From JAAYCB01 sp012744395 (GTDB lineage: Bacteria > Planctomycetota > Planctomycetia > Pirellulales > Thermoguttaceae): a stretch of 11,047 nt of DNA. Each line of letters opens with the position of its first letter. The first letter of the stretch is position 1. The translations under genes and the position numbers were made by a program. A model generated the notes under the pieces. That model was not told the origin of the DNA, did no database searches, and saw nothing but the letters and a program-made list of their open reading frames with translations. The stretch lies in assembly GCA_028703175.1 (NCBI GenBank), contig JAQVNJ010000170.1, forward strand, positions 1 to 11,047. The letters are read 5' to 3'. Below are positions 1 through 7,466 of the stretch, one piece after another.

Positions 1-2540
1 TACTCGGCCGCGCGGAGTCGGAGCGGACCGAGGAAGGTCACGCTCCCGTAGCTGCCCACGCGCTGGCGGTCGACGACGCGGAATCGGATCGCCAACGACT
101 TCGAGGCCTTGGCCGCCTCGGTCACGTCGACCGTGAGCCACTCGCGGCCGGCGCGCGACAGGGTGATGTCCTCCTCCCACGCCAGGCGGTCGTTGACCCA
201 GAGCTCCAGGTAGCGGTAGCGCGGATACGCCGGGTCGATCTTCGTGTCGTTGACAAACAGGTCCAACGAGACCCGCTTGTTGAAATCGGGGACCGCCAAT
301 TCCGCGCGAACCTCCGCGTAATCGCCGACCTTCGAGGCCGTTTGGCGCGGAAAGGCGATCACGGCCAGCTTCTGCTCCCGCCAGTCGATCCGCCCCAGGC
401 ACCACGTCCCCTGCCAGCGCGGCAACGGCTCGAGCCACTCGGCCGCGGCTCTCTCGGCCAGCAGGCGGCCCGCCGGCGGCGAGGCGAGATTCTCCAGCCA
501 GGCCGCATAGCCGGCCTGGTCGAGCCGCTCGTCGACCAGGCAGCGGGCGAACCCGTCCTTCGCCATAGCGCGGAACGCGGTCTCCATTGCCGCCCGCCGA
601 CTGGCAAGACGCTCGGCCCAGGTCTTCTCCCCGGCGGCCTGCTTGCGCCAGAAATCGGCGTACGCTTGGATGCCCTTCAGCCCCCGCAGCGATTCTTCAA
701 TCGCGGCCAATTGCTGCTCGACTTGCCGGTCGGCCTCGGCGGCGGCCTTTTCCGCCTCCTCCGGATCCCTGTCGCCATAAAGCTCGATCATCTTCTCGTC
801 GAAAGACGAGCCGAGGGTGTATTCCGGATAGTCGAGGCTGGCCATCTTTCGGGCGTAGTCGAGCGTGGCCGCCAGCGGTTCGAGATACACCGTGCTGAGG
901 CGGTCCGGATCGAGCAGCGTCTCGCCGGGGGCGCGCTCCTCGAGCACCTTCCGCAACGGCTCCAATTGCTCGATCAGCTCCAGCGCGCGGGGCCGATCCG
1001 CCAGGTTCCGCAGCCGCGGCGGCCAGCCCTTGTTGGGCGCGAACCGCCGCACCGGCATCTCGAACAGCCCCTTGAGTTGGCTGAGCAGGTCGTCGAAGGC
1101 CAGGGCCGTCTCCGCCTGGCCGCGCCCGTACACGTCCGAGTAGACGGCGCGGCGCGTGGCAGTCCAGTCGTGCTCGGCCGGATTCCATGCCCAGATGCCC
1201 ATCGCCCCGACCTGGTATTCCTCGGGCCAGCCGTCGTACATCCCCCAGAGCATCACCGTGTCGGTGTAGTTGGCCGCCTCGCGGAGCGCTTCGTAGTCGG
1301 GCCTGCCCCAGCCAACGCTGAGCGGCTGCATGTGGAAATACGCCGGCTTGCCGTCCTCGCGGAGCGACTGGCCGGCACTGGCGTTGTAGAGAAACCCGCC
1401 AGGATAGGAAAACAGGTTGTGCCACCAGGCGGGCTTGAGTTCCAGCCCCAGCTTCCGCGCCGCCTCGAGGTCCTCCCGGCAGGGCACCCGGGTAAAGAAC
1501 CACTGCGTGGCCGCATAGCCCGGGATCGCCGCCGCCAGGCGGTTGAACTCCGTGTCGATGTTGTTGTAGGAACCGATCGGCTGCGTGTTGGCCACCCGGC
1601 GACCCGTCATTGCATGCGCCGCGCCCAGATCGAGCGCGCGGCGGATGATCACCGGAGCGTCTTCGCCCGCCCCGACGTCGTCGAGCGAGATCCAGATACC
1701 GTCGACCCCCAGGGCGATCAATTCTTCAAACGTGCCCAGGGCCGCATCGTACTGGTCTGCCTTGACTCCGCAGGAAACGGTTCCGTAGACGAACATTCCG
1801 CGGCGATGCGCCTCGTCGATGACGCGCTTCGTGGCCGGCACGTCGATCTTGAACCCCGGCGGGAACCCCATCGCGGCATAGCCGTCGGGAGTCCCCGCGT
1901 CGCGCACGTCGGTGAAGTTCAGGCGATAGCGGGCATAACTGTCAAAGGCCCCGGGCGCAAGATGGATTCGCATTCGCCAATGGGGGCGGCCTCGCCAGCG
2001 GATGCTCGGCCAGTCGCGAACCGAGGCCAGCCGCAGTTCGGCCCGGCCGCCGCGCTGTTCGAACAGGTCGACCAGCGCGTTCTGACCGTAGATCACGCCC
2101 GGCGGATTGCTCCCGCCGACCAGCACGACCTGCCGACCGCCGTCCTCGACCGCCTCGATCACGAAGCCGTCCTCGCCCGGCGACGCATCGCCCAGTTCGA
2201 TCTTCTCCCGGGCGCAAAGCCGGTCGAGCCAGGAGTTCGTCGAGCGCTGCCCGAGAAGCAGCACCTGGCGGACGCTGTCGGGCAGGCCATCCTCCTTGAG
2301 GATCGGCAGCCGCTGCCGGCAGCGGCGCTCGATGAGCGTCTGCAATCGGCTGGCAGCATAGCGCTCCGGCTCGCTCGCCTGGACGCCGACGACGATCGCC
2401 GCCTCCCCCTCCTTCGCCAGGGCCATCCACTGACCCGAGTCGCGGTAGACCTTCGGGACCGGTACCAGGGGGCAGTCCCGCTCGGGCTCCGCCGCCGCCG
2501 CCGACATGGCCAATAGACTACAAACCAGGATCACTCGCAT
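1..2540 (-). CDS. Secreted GH84-like beta-N-acetylglucosaminidase-type protein, downstream paralog (stop codon cut by window edge)
   Basis: Reading the minus strand from the ATG at 2540 gives 846 codons with no stop. The next codon begins TA at positions 2-1, so a TAA or TAG stop just outside the window is likely, because the paralog at 2629-5217 ends at the same place. Residues 1-17 form a signal peptide (hydrophobic run ending in AAAA). Residues about 23-165 match the small alpha/beta domain found before the catalytic barrel in GH20, GH84 and GH67 enzymes. Residues about 175-470 look like a TIM barrel, with the Asp287-Asp288 pair in WISLDDVG at the place of the GH84 catalytic aspartates and a late GIWAWNPAEHDW motif like the GH84 WNP segment. 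A helical region follows to about 705, then a beta-rich C-terminal domain. The probable reaction is hydrolysis of beta-linked GlcNAc outside the cytoplasm. The usual GH84 GFYG motif is missing (RGRPH instead), so the exact substrate and activity are uncertain. Confidence 0.8.
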   Translation of the reverse strand, partial: MRVILVCSLLAMSAAAAEPERDCPLVPVPKVYRDSGQWMALAKEGEAAIVVGVQASEPERYAASRLQTLIERRCRQRLPILKEDGLPDSVRQVLLLGQRSTNSWLDRLCAREKIELGDASPGEDGFVIEAVEDGGRQVVLVGGSNPPGVIYGQNALVDLFEQRGGRAELRLASVRDWPSIRWRGRPHWRMRIHLAPGAFDSYARYRLNFTDVRDAGTPDGYAAMGFPPGFKIDVPATKRVIDEAHRRGMFVYGTVSCGVKADQYDAALGTFEELIALGVDGIWISLDDVGAGEDAPVIIRRALDLGAAHAMTGRRVANTQPIGSYNNIDTEFNRLAAAIPGYAATQWFFTRVPCREDLEAARKLGLELKPAWWHNLFSYPGGFLYNASAGQSLREDGKPAYFHMQPLSVGWGRPDYEALREAANYTDTVMLWGMYDGWPEEYQVGAMGIWAWNPAEHDWTATRRAVYSDVYGRGQAETALAFDDLLSQLKGLFEMPVRRFAPNKGWPPRLRNLADRPRALELIEQLEPLRKVLEERAPGETLLDPDRLSTVYLEPLAATLDYARKMASLDYPEYTLGSSFDEKMIELYGDRDPEEAEKAAAEADRQVEQQLAAIEESLRGLKGIQAYADFWRKQAAGEKTWAERLASRRAAMETAFRAMAKDGFARCLVDERLDQAGYAAWLENLASPPAGRLLAERAAAEWLEPLPRWQGTWCLGRIDWREQKLAVIAFPRQTASKVGDYAEVRAELAVPDFNKRVSLDLFVNDTKIDPAYPRYRYLELWVNDRLAWEEDITLSRAGREWLTVDVTEAAKASKSLAIRFRVVDRQRVGSYGSVTFLGPLRLRAAE

Positions 2541-2548
2541 CGGGCTTG

Positions 2549-2555
2549 CCTCTCT
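2549..2555 (-). promoter_or_regulatory. Ribosome binding site of the downstream glycosidase paralog
   Basis: On the minus strand AGAGAGG lies 8 bases before the ATG at 2540. It supports that start rather than the in-frame ATG at codon 12, which would cut through the signal peptide. It sits inside the 88-base gap after the upstream paralog. No promoter or terminator was recognised in this gap, which agrees with co-transcription. Confidence 0.55.
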
Positions 2556-2628
2556 CTAGCACTTCAGGAAGGATCAGAAGGGGGCGCGTCGGTCCGGGCC
2601 GCGCGTCAACGGTCTCGGAGGGGCCGAA

Positions 2629-5217
2629 CTACTGGCCCTCGCGGAGCCGCACCGGTCCCAGGAAACTAATGCTCAGATGGTGGCTGACGCCGCGGCGGTC
2701 ACTCACGCGGAACCTCAGCTGGAGCCGCTCGGCCGCCCGGGCCAGGTCCGTGACATCGCAGGTGACCCAGGCCCGGCCCTTGCGGTCCGGGGCCACGTCC
2801 TCCTCCCAGACCAGCTGGTCGTTGACCCACAGCTGCATCGAGCGGTACTCGCGCCACTGGTTGTCGGTGCGGGTATCTTCGACCCAGGCGTCGAGCAGCA
2901 GCCGGCCGGCCGCCGCCTTCACCGGCAGTTCCGCCCGGACCTCGGCATAATCGCCCGGCTGCGAGGGCGTGTTGGCCGGATAGCCGATCGCCAGGCTCTT
3001 GCGGCCGCCAAGTTCAGAAATCCCGGCGACAAACGCCCCTCGCCAACGGGGCGACGCGCGGAGCCAATCCTCGGCCGCCAGTTCGGCCAGAACCTTGCCC
3101 GGCGGCGGCTGATCCCAATCGGCAAACAGCGCGTCGATATCTTCTTTCGTGGCCGGTTTGTAGGGCATGAGATCGTCCGGCTGCTGGCCGAGCAGCCGCT
3201 TCAGCCGGCCGTCCATCGCCGCGCGGCGATCGTTCGCCAGCTTCGTCCACGCCTTGAATTCGGGGAGCTGTTTCTCCCAGTGTGCTTGATACCCATCAAT
3301 TCCCTTCAGGCCCTGAAGCTCCTCGCCGATCCGCCGCAATTCCGTTTGCAGGCGGTCGCGGGCGGCCGCCAGGGCCTCTTCCGCCGCCGCCGCGTTGCCC
3401 TCGTCGAGCCAAGTGTACATCCGGTCCTGAAACTCGTCGGCCCAATCCTCGGGGTAATCGAGCAGCGCCATTTTGCGGGCGTAGACGAGGGTCGTTCGCA
3501 TCGGCTCCAGATAGACTTGTTCGAGCCTCGCCCGGTCGATCGCCGACTCAAGCGGCGCTGCGGACGAGAGCCGGCCGCTGAGCGTCTCCAGGTCGTCGAT
3601 CAACGCCAGCGCCCGCGGCCGATCGCCGGGCTGCTTCAGCCGGCAGGGCCATCCCTTGTTCGGTTCGAATCGCCAGCGGGGAAGGTGGAACAGGCCTTTC
3701 AACTCCGCCAGCTTGTCGTCGAACGCCCAGGCCGTGTCCACCTGCCCGGGACCATACACGTAGCGGTAGATCGCCCGCCGCGTCTGGTCCCAGTCGTGGG
3801 CTGCGGGGTTCCATGCCCAGATGCCGAGCACCGACATCAGGTATTCTTCCGGCCAGCCGCCGACCACGCCCCAGAGCAGAACGTGGTCCGTGTACTTGTC
3901 GGCCTCGCGGATCGCGTCGTACGCGGGGGCGTGCCAGCCGCGCGCGAGGGGCTGCGGCTCGATGTAGCCCGGCCGGTCGTCGGACCGCAGGCTGACGAGG
4001 ATGTCCCCGTTGTGAAGAAAGCCGCCGTCGACGCCGAAATCGACGAGGTTGTGCCACCAGCCGGGCAGCCGCCGCAAGCCGATTTTGCCGGCCTGCTCCG
4101 CGTCGGCCTGGCAAGGCACGCGGGTGAAGAACCACTGGGCTTCCGCCATCCCGGCCAGTTCCGCCGTGCGGCGATTGAATTCCGTGTCGATGTTCTGGTA
4201 GTCGCCGCTCGGCGGAGTCGTGGCGATCCGCCGGCCCGTCATCCCGAGCGTCTCGCCGAACTGGAGCACCCGGCCGATCAGCTCCGAGGCGTCCTCGCCG
4301 CCACCGACGTCGTCGAAGGAGATCCACAGGCCGTCGACGCCCAGCTCGCTCAACTGGCGAAACGTGTCGAGCACGTCGTCATGCTTCGCCCGCGGCACGC
4401 CGCACGAGACCGTGCCGTAGACGAACAGCCCGCGGCGGTGCGACTCGCGAACCATCCGCTCGACGGTTTCGCTGTCGATCGGCACGCCGGCGGGGAACCC
4501 CATCGATGCCTTCCGCGCGGGGTAGACGTTGGAGGCCTTGGCGTGCGGGTTGTCGCGGACGTCGGTGAAATTGAGCCGGGCGCGGATGTAGGCGTCTAGC
4601 GCCCCCGGCACGAGGTGCTGGCGGAGCACCGAATGGGGCCGCCCGCGCCAGGGGATGCTCGGCCAATCGCGGACCGAGACCACCGGCCAGACCGTCCGCC
4701 CCGCCTCGGCGCGCATCAGGTCGAACACGGCATCCGCCCCGTACACCACGCCGCGCGGGTTGCCGCCGGCGACGAGCACGACCTGGCGGCCGCCGTCTTC
4801 CACGCACTCGATCAGGAAGCCGTCCGCGACGGGCTCGGCATCGCCCAGCCCGATCTTCTGCTCGCGGCAGAGCTTGTCCACCCAGGGGTTGCTGCTCCGC
4901 TGGCCAAGCAGAAAGACCTGGCGGACGGATTCCGCAACGGCCGATTCCACAACGATCGGAATCCGCTGCTTGAATCGCCGTTCGACGTGCGCCTGCAACC
5001 GCTCCGCGGCGTAACGCTCCGTTTCGGACGCCTCGGCGCCGAGTGCAATCGCCGCCTGCTGCGGCTCGGACAATTCCCACGCGCGGCCGTGGTCGTGGTA
5101 CGACTTCGGCACCGGCACGAGCGGGCAGTCCGCTTCCGCCGCGCCGCGCGCCGGCACTGCGGCGGCGGTCCAGAGGAAAGCAAGCACGGCGGCGAGCCGC
5201 ACAAGGTCGGGTCTCAT
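2629..5217 (-). CDS. Secreted GH84-like beta-N-acetylglucosaminidase-type protein, upstream paralog
   Basis: The protein has 862 residues and an ATG start with an SD sequence. Residues 1-26 are a signal peptide (hydrophobic core, then ARGA). Residues about 31-170 form the GH20b/GH84 N-terminal type domain. Residues about 180-490 form a TIM-barrel-like region with RLNFTDVRD (214-222), FVYGTVSCG (265-273), the catalytic-type pair Asp302-Asp303 in WISFDDVG, a substrate-pocket-like WWHN (387-390), and GIWAWNPAAHDW (465-476), which resembles the WNP motif of GH84. Residues about 495-725 are mainly helical with coiled-coil-like stretches, and 726-862 are beta-rich, perhaps carbohydrate binding. This domain order is that of bacterial GH84 enzymes, which cleave beta-GlcNAc by substrate assistance using two adjacent aspartates. 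It differs in having RGRPH (191-195) where GH84 has GFYG. It is clearly a paralog of the next gene downstream, at roughly half identity by eye, with a short insertion at about 223-236. Family membership is probable; the substrate is not known. Confidence 0.85.
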   Translation of the reverse strand: MRPDLVRLAAVLAFLWTAAAVPARGAAEADCPLVPVPKSYHDHGRAWELSEPQQAAIALGAEASETERYAAERLQAHVERRFKQRIPIVVESAVAESVRQVFLLGQRSSNPWVDKLCREQKIGLGDAEPVADGFLIECVEDGGRQVVLVAGGNPRGVVYGADAVFDLMRAEAGRTVWPVVSVRDWPSIPWRGRPHSVLRQHLVPGALDAYIRARLNFTDVRDNPHAKASNVYPARKASMGFPAGVPIDSETVERMVRESHRRGLFVYGTVSCGVPRAKHDDVLDTFRQLSELGVDGLWISFDDVGGGEDASELIGRVLQFGETLGMTGRRIATTPPSGDYQNIDTEFNRRTAELAGMAEAQWFFTRVPCQADAEQAGKIGLRRLPGWWHNLVDFGVDGGFLHNGDILVSLRSDDRPGYIEPQPLARGWHAPAYDAIREADKYTDHVLLWGVVGGWPEEYLMSVLGIWAWNPAAHDWDQTRRAIYRYVYGPGQVDTAWAFDDKLAELKGLFHLPRWRFEPNKGWPCRLKQPGDRPRALALIDDLETLSGRLSSAAPLESAIDRARLEQVYLEPMRTTLVYARKMALLDYPEDWADEFQDRMYTWLDEGNAAAAEEALAAARDRLQTELRRIGEELQGLKGIDGYQAHWEKQLPEFKAWTKLANDRRAAMDGRLKRLLGQQPDDLMPYKPATKEDIDALFADWDQPPPGKVLAELAAEDWLRASPRWRGAFVAGISELGGRKSLAIGYPANTPSQPGDYAEVRAELPVKAAAGRLLLDAWVEDTRTDNQWREYRSMQLWVNDQLVWEEDVAPDRKGRAWVTCDVTDLARAAERLQLRFRVSDRRGVSHHLSISFLGPVRLREGQ

Positions 5218-5220
5218 CGG

Positions 5221-5227
5221 TCACCTC
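5221..5227 (-). promoter_or_regulatory. Shine-Dalgarno of the upstream glycosidase paralog
   Basis: Read on the minus strand this is GAGGTGA, with its GAGG core 6 bases from the ATG at 5217. This is strong SD spacing and fixes the start of the 862-residue protein. Confidence 0.7.
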
Positions 5228-5319
5228 GGCGTCAGGAATCAAGGAAGCGGTGGCATGAGGCAGGGCACCGCCGCGTTTCCTCGTCGCCGTGGCCCGAGCG
5301 CTGCCAATTTCCGGGGTAT

Positions 5320-5371
5320 GCGACTTCGGATCGCCGCTTCGCGGTGCTTGTGTAGACCCCCCAGGGTACAC
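5320..5371. repeat. Two adjacent stem-loops in the possible glycosidase leader
   Basis: The first stem pairs GCGA at 5320-5323 with TCGC at 5339-5342, and CGG at 5327-5329 with CCG at 5334-5336. The second pairs GTGTA at 5350-5354 with TACAC at 5367-5371 and CCC with GGG inside, leaving a two-base bulge. If the glycosidase transcript starts beyond 5371, both would lie in its 5' leader, 100 to 150 bases before the start codon. Function is unknown; short stems are common in GC-rich DNA. Confidence 0.35.
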
Positions 5372-5549
5372 GCGGCAAGTGGCCGTCGTCAACCTTTCGC
5401 TTGAGCAGCCCTCCTCCAGCCGGCAGGCCCCAGGCGCGTTCTCGCCATCGGTTGGCCGCCATCTCTTCAGCGAGAGGCCCCCCTCCACCAGACCGCCCCG
5501 TGCCGGCCATTCTGCCATCCGGTCCAGAGATTCTCCGCTGGATCATTCT

Positions 5550-5595
5550 CAGACCCGGCCAACCCAGAAAGCGGACGTGCACCCCCGCGGGTCTG
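5550..5595. repeat. 8-bp inverted repeat with 30-base spacer
   Basis: CAGACCCG at 5550-5557 is the exact reverse complement of CGGGTCTG at 5588-5595. It may form a hairpin or be a pair of protein half-sites. It lies in the middle of the divergent region, next to the CCCGCC-G-GGCGGG repeat at 5616-5628. Confidence 0.4.
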
Positions 5596-5635
5596 GAAAT
5601 CGGCCTTTGCACTTTCCCGCCGGGCGGGTAGAACA

Positions 5636-5648
5636 TGTAAAAGTTACA
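5636..5648. promoter_or_regulatory. Operator-like palindrome TGTAA-N3-TTACA
   Basis: A perfect 5-3-5 palindrome, TGTAA-AAG-TTACA, forms an AT-rich island in GC-rich DNA, 214 bases before the metallopeptidase start. Such short dyads are typical binding sites of dimeric regulators. No regulator gene is present in the window, so the binding protein is not known. Confidence 0.4.
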
Positions 5649-5675
5649 AAGTCGGCGTTGGCACGAGCCCCTGGC

Positions 5676-5699
5676 CGAACAGCCGGAAGGCTCGAACAG
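5676..5699. repeat. Direct repeat CGAACAG flanking a small hairpin
   Basis: CGAACAG occurs at 5676-5682 and 5693-5699, a 17-base period. The DNA spanning 5681-5692 can pair as AGCC-GGAA-GGCT. This may be chance or a paired regulator site upstream of the metallopeptidase. Confidence 0.3.
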
Positions 5700-5748
5700 A
5701 TGCCGGAATTTGCGGTCTGGCGGAGACGATCGCGAGGGGCAAGCGGTC

Positions 5749-5773
5749 TTTTCTGCGTTTTGGCCCGTTTTTT
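5749..5773 (+). promoter_or_regulatory. Helically phased T-tracts (predicted bend)
   Basis: T-runs begin at 5749, 5758 and 5768 (lengths 4, 4 and 6), that is at intervals of 9 and 10 bases. Runs of A/T in phase with the helix bend DNA. The element lies about 90 to 110 bases upstream of the metallopeptidase start, where an upstream promoter element would be expected. Confidence 0.4.
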
Positions 5774-5791
5774 GCACGCTGGACAGCCCGG

Positions 5792-5806
5792 CGGCATGCG
5801 ATGCCG
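5792..5806. promoter_or_regulatory. Operator-like palindrome CGGCAT-GCG-ATGCCG
   Basis: A perfect 6-3-6 inverted repeat ends 55 bases before the metallopeptidase ATG. The position suits an operator or a leader hairpin. No matching regulator is visible. Confidence 0.4.
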
Positions 5807-5861
5807 GTCGTAAGGATACGGCCGATCCGCCGGACAACTCATGTAGGGAGCAAGCGAGAGC

Positions 5862-6950
5862 ATGGACGCTCGCCTTTCGCGCACGCTGCTGGTTGCAGCC
5901 CTGCTGGCCGCCTCGCTCGGCGCCAGCTACCCGACGCCCAATTTTCTCATCGAAACCCGCGATCCCGGTCGCGCCGCGGTCTACGGTCAAACGGCGGAGC
6001 GACTGCGGCGCGAACTGGCCATCGCCTGGGTCGGCGAGGAGATGCCCCGCTGGGCCGACCGCTGCCGGATCACCGTTGAGGTCGGGGAGCGACTCGGGGC
6101 GGGCGGCGCGACGACGTTTCTGTTCGACCGGGGCGAGGTCTTCGGTTGGCGGATGACGATTCAAGGCTCCCACGCGCGGATCATCGACTCGGTCCTGCCC
6201 CACGAGATCACGCACATGGTGTTGGCGAGCTACTTCCGCTGCCCGCTGCCCCGCTGGGCCGACGAAGGGGCCGCCACCTCGGCAGAGCACCCCAGCGAGC
6301 GGCTACGGCACCGGAAGATGCTCGTCGAGTTCCTCCAAGACAATCGCGGGATTCCCTTCAACCACATGTTCGCCATGAAGGAATATCCGCGAGACATCAT
6401 GCCGCTTTACGCCCAGGGATTCTCGCTCGCCGAATACCTGATTCAGGCCGGCGGAAGGCGCAGGTTCCTGGCGTTCCTGAGCGATGGCCTGGAAAACGAC
6501 CGGTGGGCCGCGGCGATCAACCGCCACTACGGGCATGCCAGCCTCGCCACGCTCCAGAACTCCTGGCTCAACTGGGTGGCACGGGGCTTTCCGCCGATCG
6601 ACGCGTCGAGGGCCCTGGCCGCCGATCCCCACACACCGCCGCCGGCAGCCGTGGCCAGCCAGTCTCGGCCGCGGCCCAACTTGATCTACCGCGGCGGCGG
6701 GGGGGCACAGCCTGCCGCCGACTTCGTCTCCCTCTCCTCCCAATCGCCCCCGGCCTCGAATCCTCCGGCCAACGCCACAGCCATGGATCAAGGGTCCGGC
6801 GGATGGCGGGCCTCGGGGACGACGCCCGAGCCGCTCGCTGCCGAGCCCGCGGGTGTCCTGCCGGAATCCGCCCCGCAGCGGGCCCACCTGAGCCATCCCA
6901 TGCCCCCCGAGCGGCCACGCCAGATCATCCTCCAATGGGAGCGGCCGTAG
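5862..6950 (+). CDS. Secreted HExxH (gluzincin-type) metallopeptidase-like protein with proline-rich tail
   Basis: The protein has 362 residues. Residues 1-21 form a signal peptide (MDARLSRTLLVAALLAASLGA), so export is expected. Residues about 25-245 form the peptidase-like domain. HEITH at 114-118 supplies two zinc-binding histidines and the catalytic glutamate, and Glu135 in WADEGAA, 17 residues further on, is the likely third ligand, as in gluzincins of the peptidase MA clan. A helical YAQGFSLAEYLIQ segment (183-195) is also typical of these small MA-like domains. Residues about 246-362 are rich in Pro, Ala and Ser with no visible fold and may be a linker or wall-associated tail. The start is preceded by AGGGAG at 5845-5850, 11 bases away. 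It is alone on its strand, with long non-coding DNA on both sides. The substrate is unknown and proteolytic activity is an inference from the motif. Confidence 0.85.
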   Translation: MDARLSRTLLVAALLAASLGASYPTPNFLIETRDPGRAAVYGQTAERLRRELAIAWVGEEMPRWADRCRITVEVGERLGAGGATTFLFDRGEVFGWRMTIQGSHARIIDSVLPHEITHMVLASYFRCPLPRWADEGAATSAEHPSERLRHRKMLVEFLQDNRGIPFNHMFAMKEYPRDIMPLYAQGFSLAEYLIQAGGRRRFLAFLSDGLENDRWAAAINRHYGHASLATLQNSWLNWVARGFPPIDASRALAADPHTPPPAAVASQSRPRPNLIYRGGGGAQPAADFVSLSSQSPPASNPPANATAMDQGSGGWRASGTTPEPLAAEPAGVLPESAPQRAHLSHPMPPERPRQIILQWERP

Positions 6951-7127
6951 ACCTTTGCTCTTGTCCCAAGGCCGTCGCGAAGCTAGACTAAGAGGGCTTC
7001 ATCGGGTGGCCCAGCTTGGTGGGAGCCATCCGACCAAAAGGGGTCTGCCGGCCGTGGCGTCGCGCAAGAGACAGTCTTGGCGGGCAAGCCATGGAGAGTT
7101 TTTGCGAGCGTTGAGCTCCGACTTGAG

Positions 7128-7150
7128 CCTCCGCCTGTTCGGCGCGGAGG
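7128..7150. repeat. 7-bp stem-loop CCTCCGC / GCGGAGG
   Basis: CCTCCGC at 7128-7134 pairs exactly with GCGGAGG at 7144-7150 over a 9-base loop. A run of five T lies about 25 bases further on (7176-7180), which is too far for a classic intrinsic terminator. It may end the metallopeptidase transcript or be regulatory. Confidence 0.4.
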
Positions 7151-7223
7151 ACCATCCGCTAATTCTGCTGTCGTGTTTTTCCGGTTGCAGGTTTCGGTTG
7201 TCTGGTCGGTTTTGCGATAGGTT

Positions 7224-7254
7224 CGGGCGTCGGCCCGGCCAGAGATAGTTTTTT
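7224..7254 (+). terminator. Possible weak terminator: CGGGC-GTCG-GCCCG then T6
   Basis: A perfect 5-bp stem with a four-base loop (7224-7237) is followed after 11 bases by six T (7249-7254). The gap between stem and T-run is longer than usual and it lies about 270 bases after the metallopeptidase stop, so the call is weak. Confidence 0.25.
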
Positions 7255-7270
7255 GGCAGCGGATTGGCAG
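7253..7270. repeat. Direct repeat TTGGCAG at 11-bp spacing
   Basis: TTGGCAG occurs at 7253-7259 and again at 7264-7270, one helical turn apart. Tandem half-sites at this spacing are typical of response regulators that bind head to tail. It lies about 200 bases before the isomerase start. Chance occurrence is not excluded. Confidence 0.3.
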
Positions 7271-7466
7271 TCGCGTTGCATGCCGTCGCTGTGCGCCACG
7301 TGAGGGTTTTCCGACCAGTGTATTGCGACGGCAGCTTCCGGGCAATCACCCGCCTGGTGAATCTCTGCGCCCCCGCGGGTCGCGCATCTTTCCCTGTTGG
7401 CCGGCAGGCGTCGCCGTTCCCTGCCTTTGCCCTAACCCCCGATTCTCCCAGACAAGAGAGCCTCCT

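Larger units (their letters stand above)
5218..5861. other. Divergent non-coding region rich in inverted repeats
   Basis: These 644 bases separate the minus-strand glycosidase genes from the plus-strand metallopeptidase. Open frames exist here on both strands, but their translations are low-complexity, Arg/Pro/Ala-rich and lack SD sites or recognisable domains, so no gene is called. It holds stem-loops at 5320-5342 (GCGA/TCGC outer and CGG/CCG inner), 5350-5371 (GTGTA/TACAC with inner CCC/GGG), 5550-5595 (8-bp arms CAGACCCG and CGGGTCTG) and 5616-5628 (CCCGCC-G-GGCGGG). It also holds two operator-like palindromes and phased T-tracts, listed separately. No convincing sigma-70 promoter was found for either flanking gene. 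Confidence 0.6.
6951..7466. other. Non-coding region before the isomerase gene
   Basis: These 516 bases contain no supported gene. An open frame running through 7323-7466 is only an upstream extension of the isomerase frame; it has no signal peptide at that start and a poor composition. The stretch holds a 7-bp stem-loop, a 5-bp stem followed by a T-run, and a direct repeat, listed separately. No clear sigma-70 promoter was found. Confidence 0.6.

Noticed and set aside
342..2516. 724-codon plus-strand open frame
   Set aside because: It is the antisense shadow of the glycosidase paralog, has an Arg/Pro/Leu-rich composition and no domain, and a similar shadow appears opposite the other paralog.
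3661..3674. GGTTCGAATC, resembling a tRNA T-arm
   Set aside because: It lies inside the glycosidase coding sequence, and no acceptor stem, D-arm or anticodon arm surrounds it.
2677..4599. 640-codon plus-strand open frame
   Set aside because: Antisense shadow in the same relative frame as the one opposite the paralog, with no SD or domain.
5659..5676. Possible sigma-54 promoter (TGGCACG followed by TGGC)
   Set aside because: The GG and GC elements are 12 bases apart rather than the required 10.
5232..6290. 352-codon minus-strand open frame
   Set aside because: Crosses the non-coding region and overlaps the metallopeptidase gene in antisense. Composition is unlike a real protein.
7323..7466. 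Upstream extension of the isomerase frame
   Set aside because: The added residues are Pro/Arg-rich and unrelated to the family. The signal peptide and SD support the ATG at 7467.
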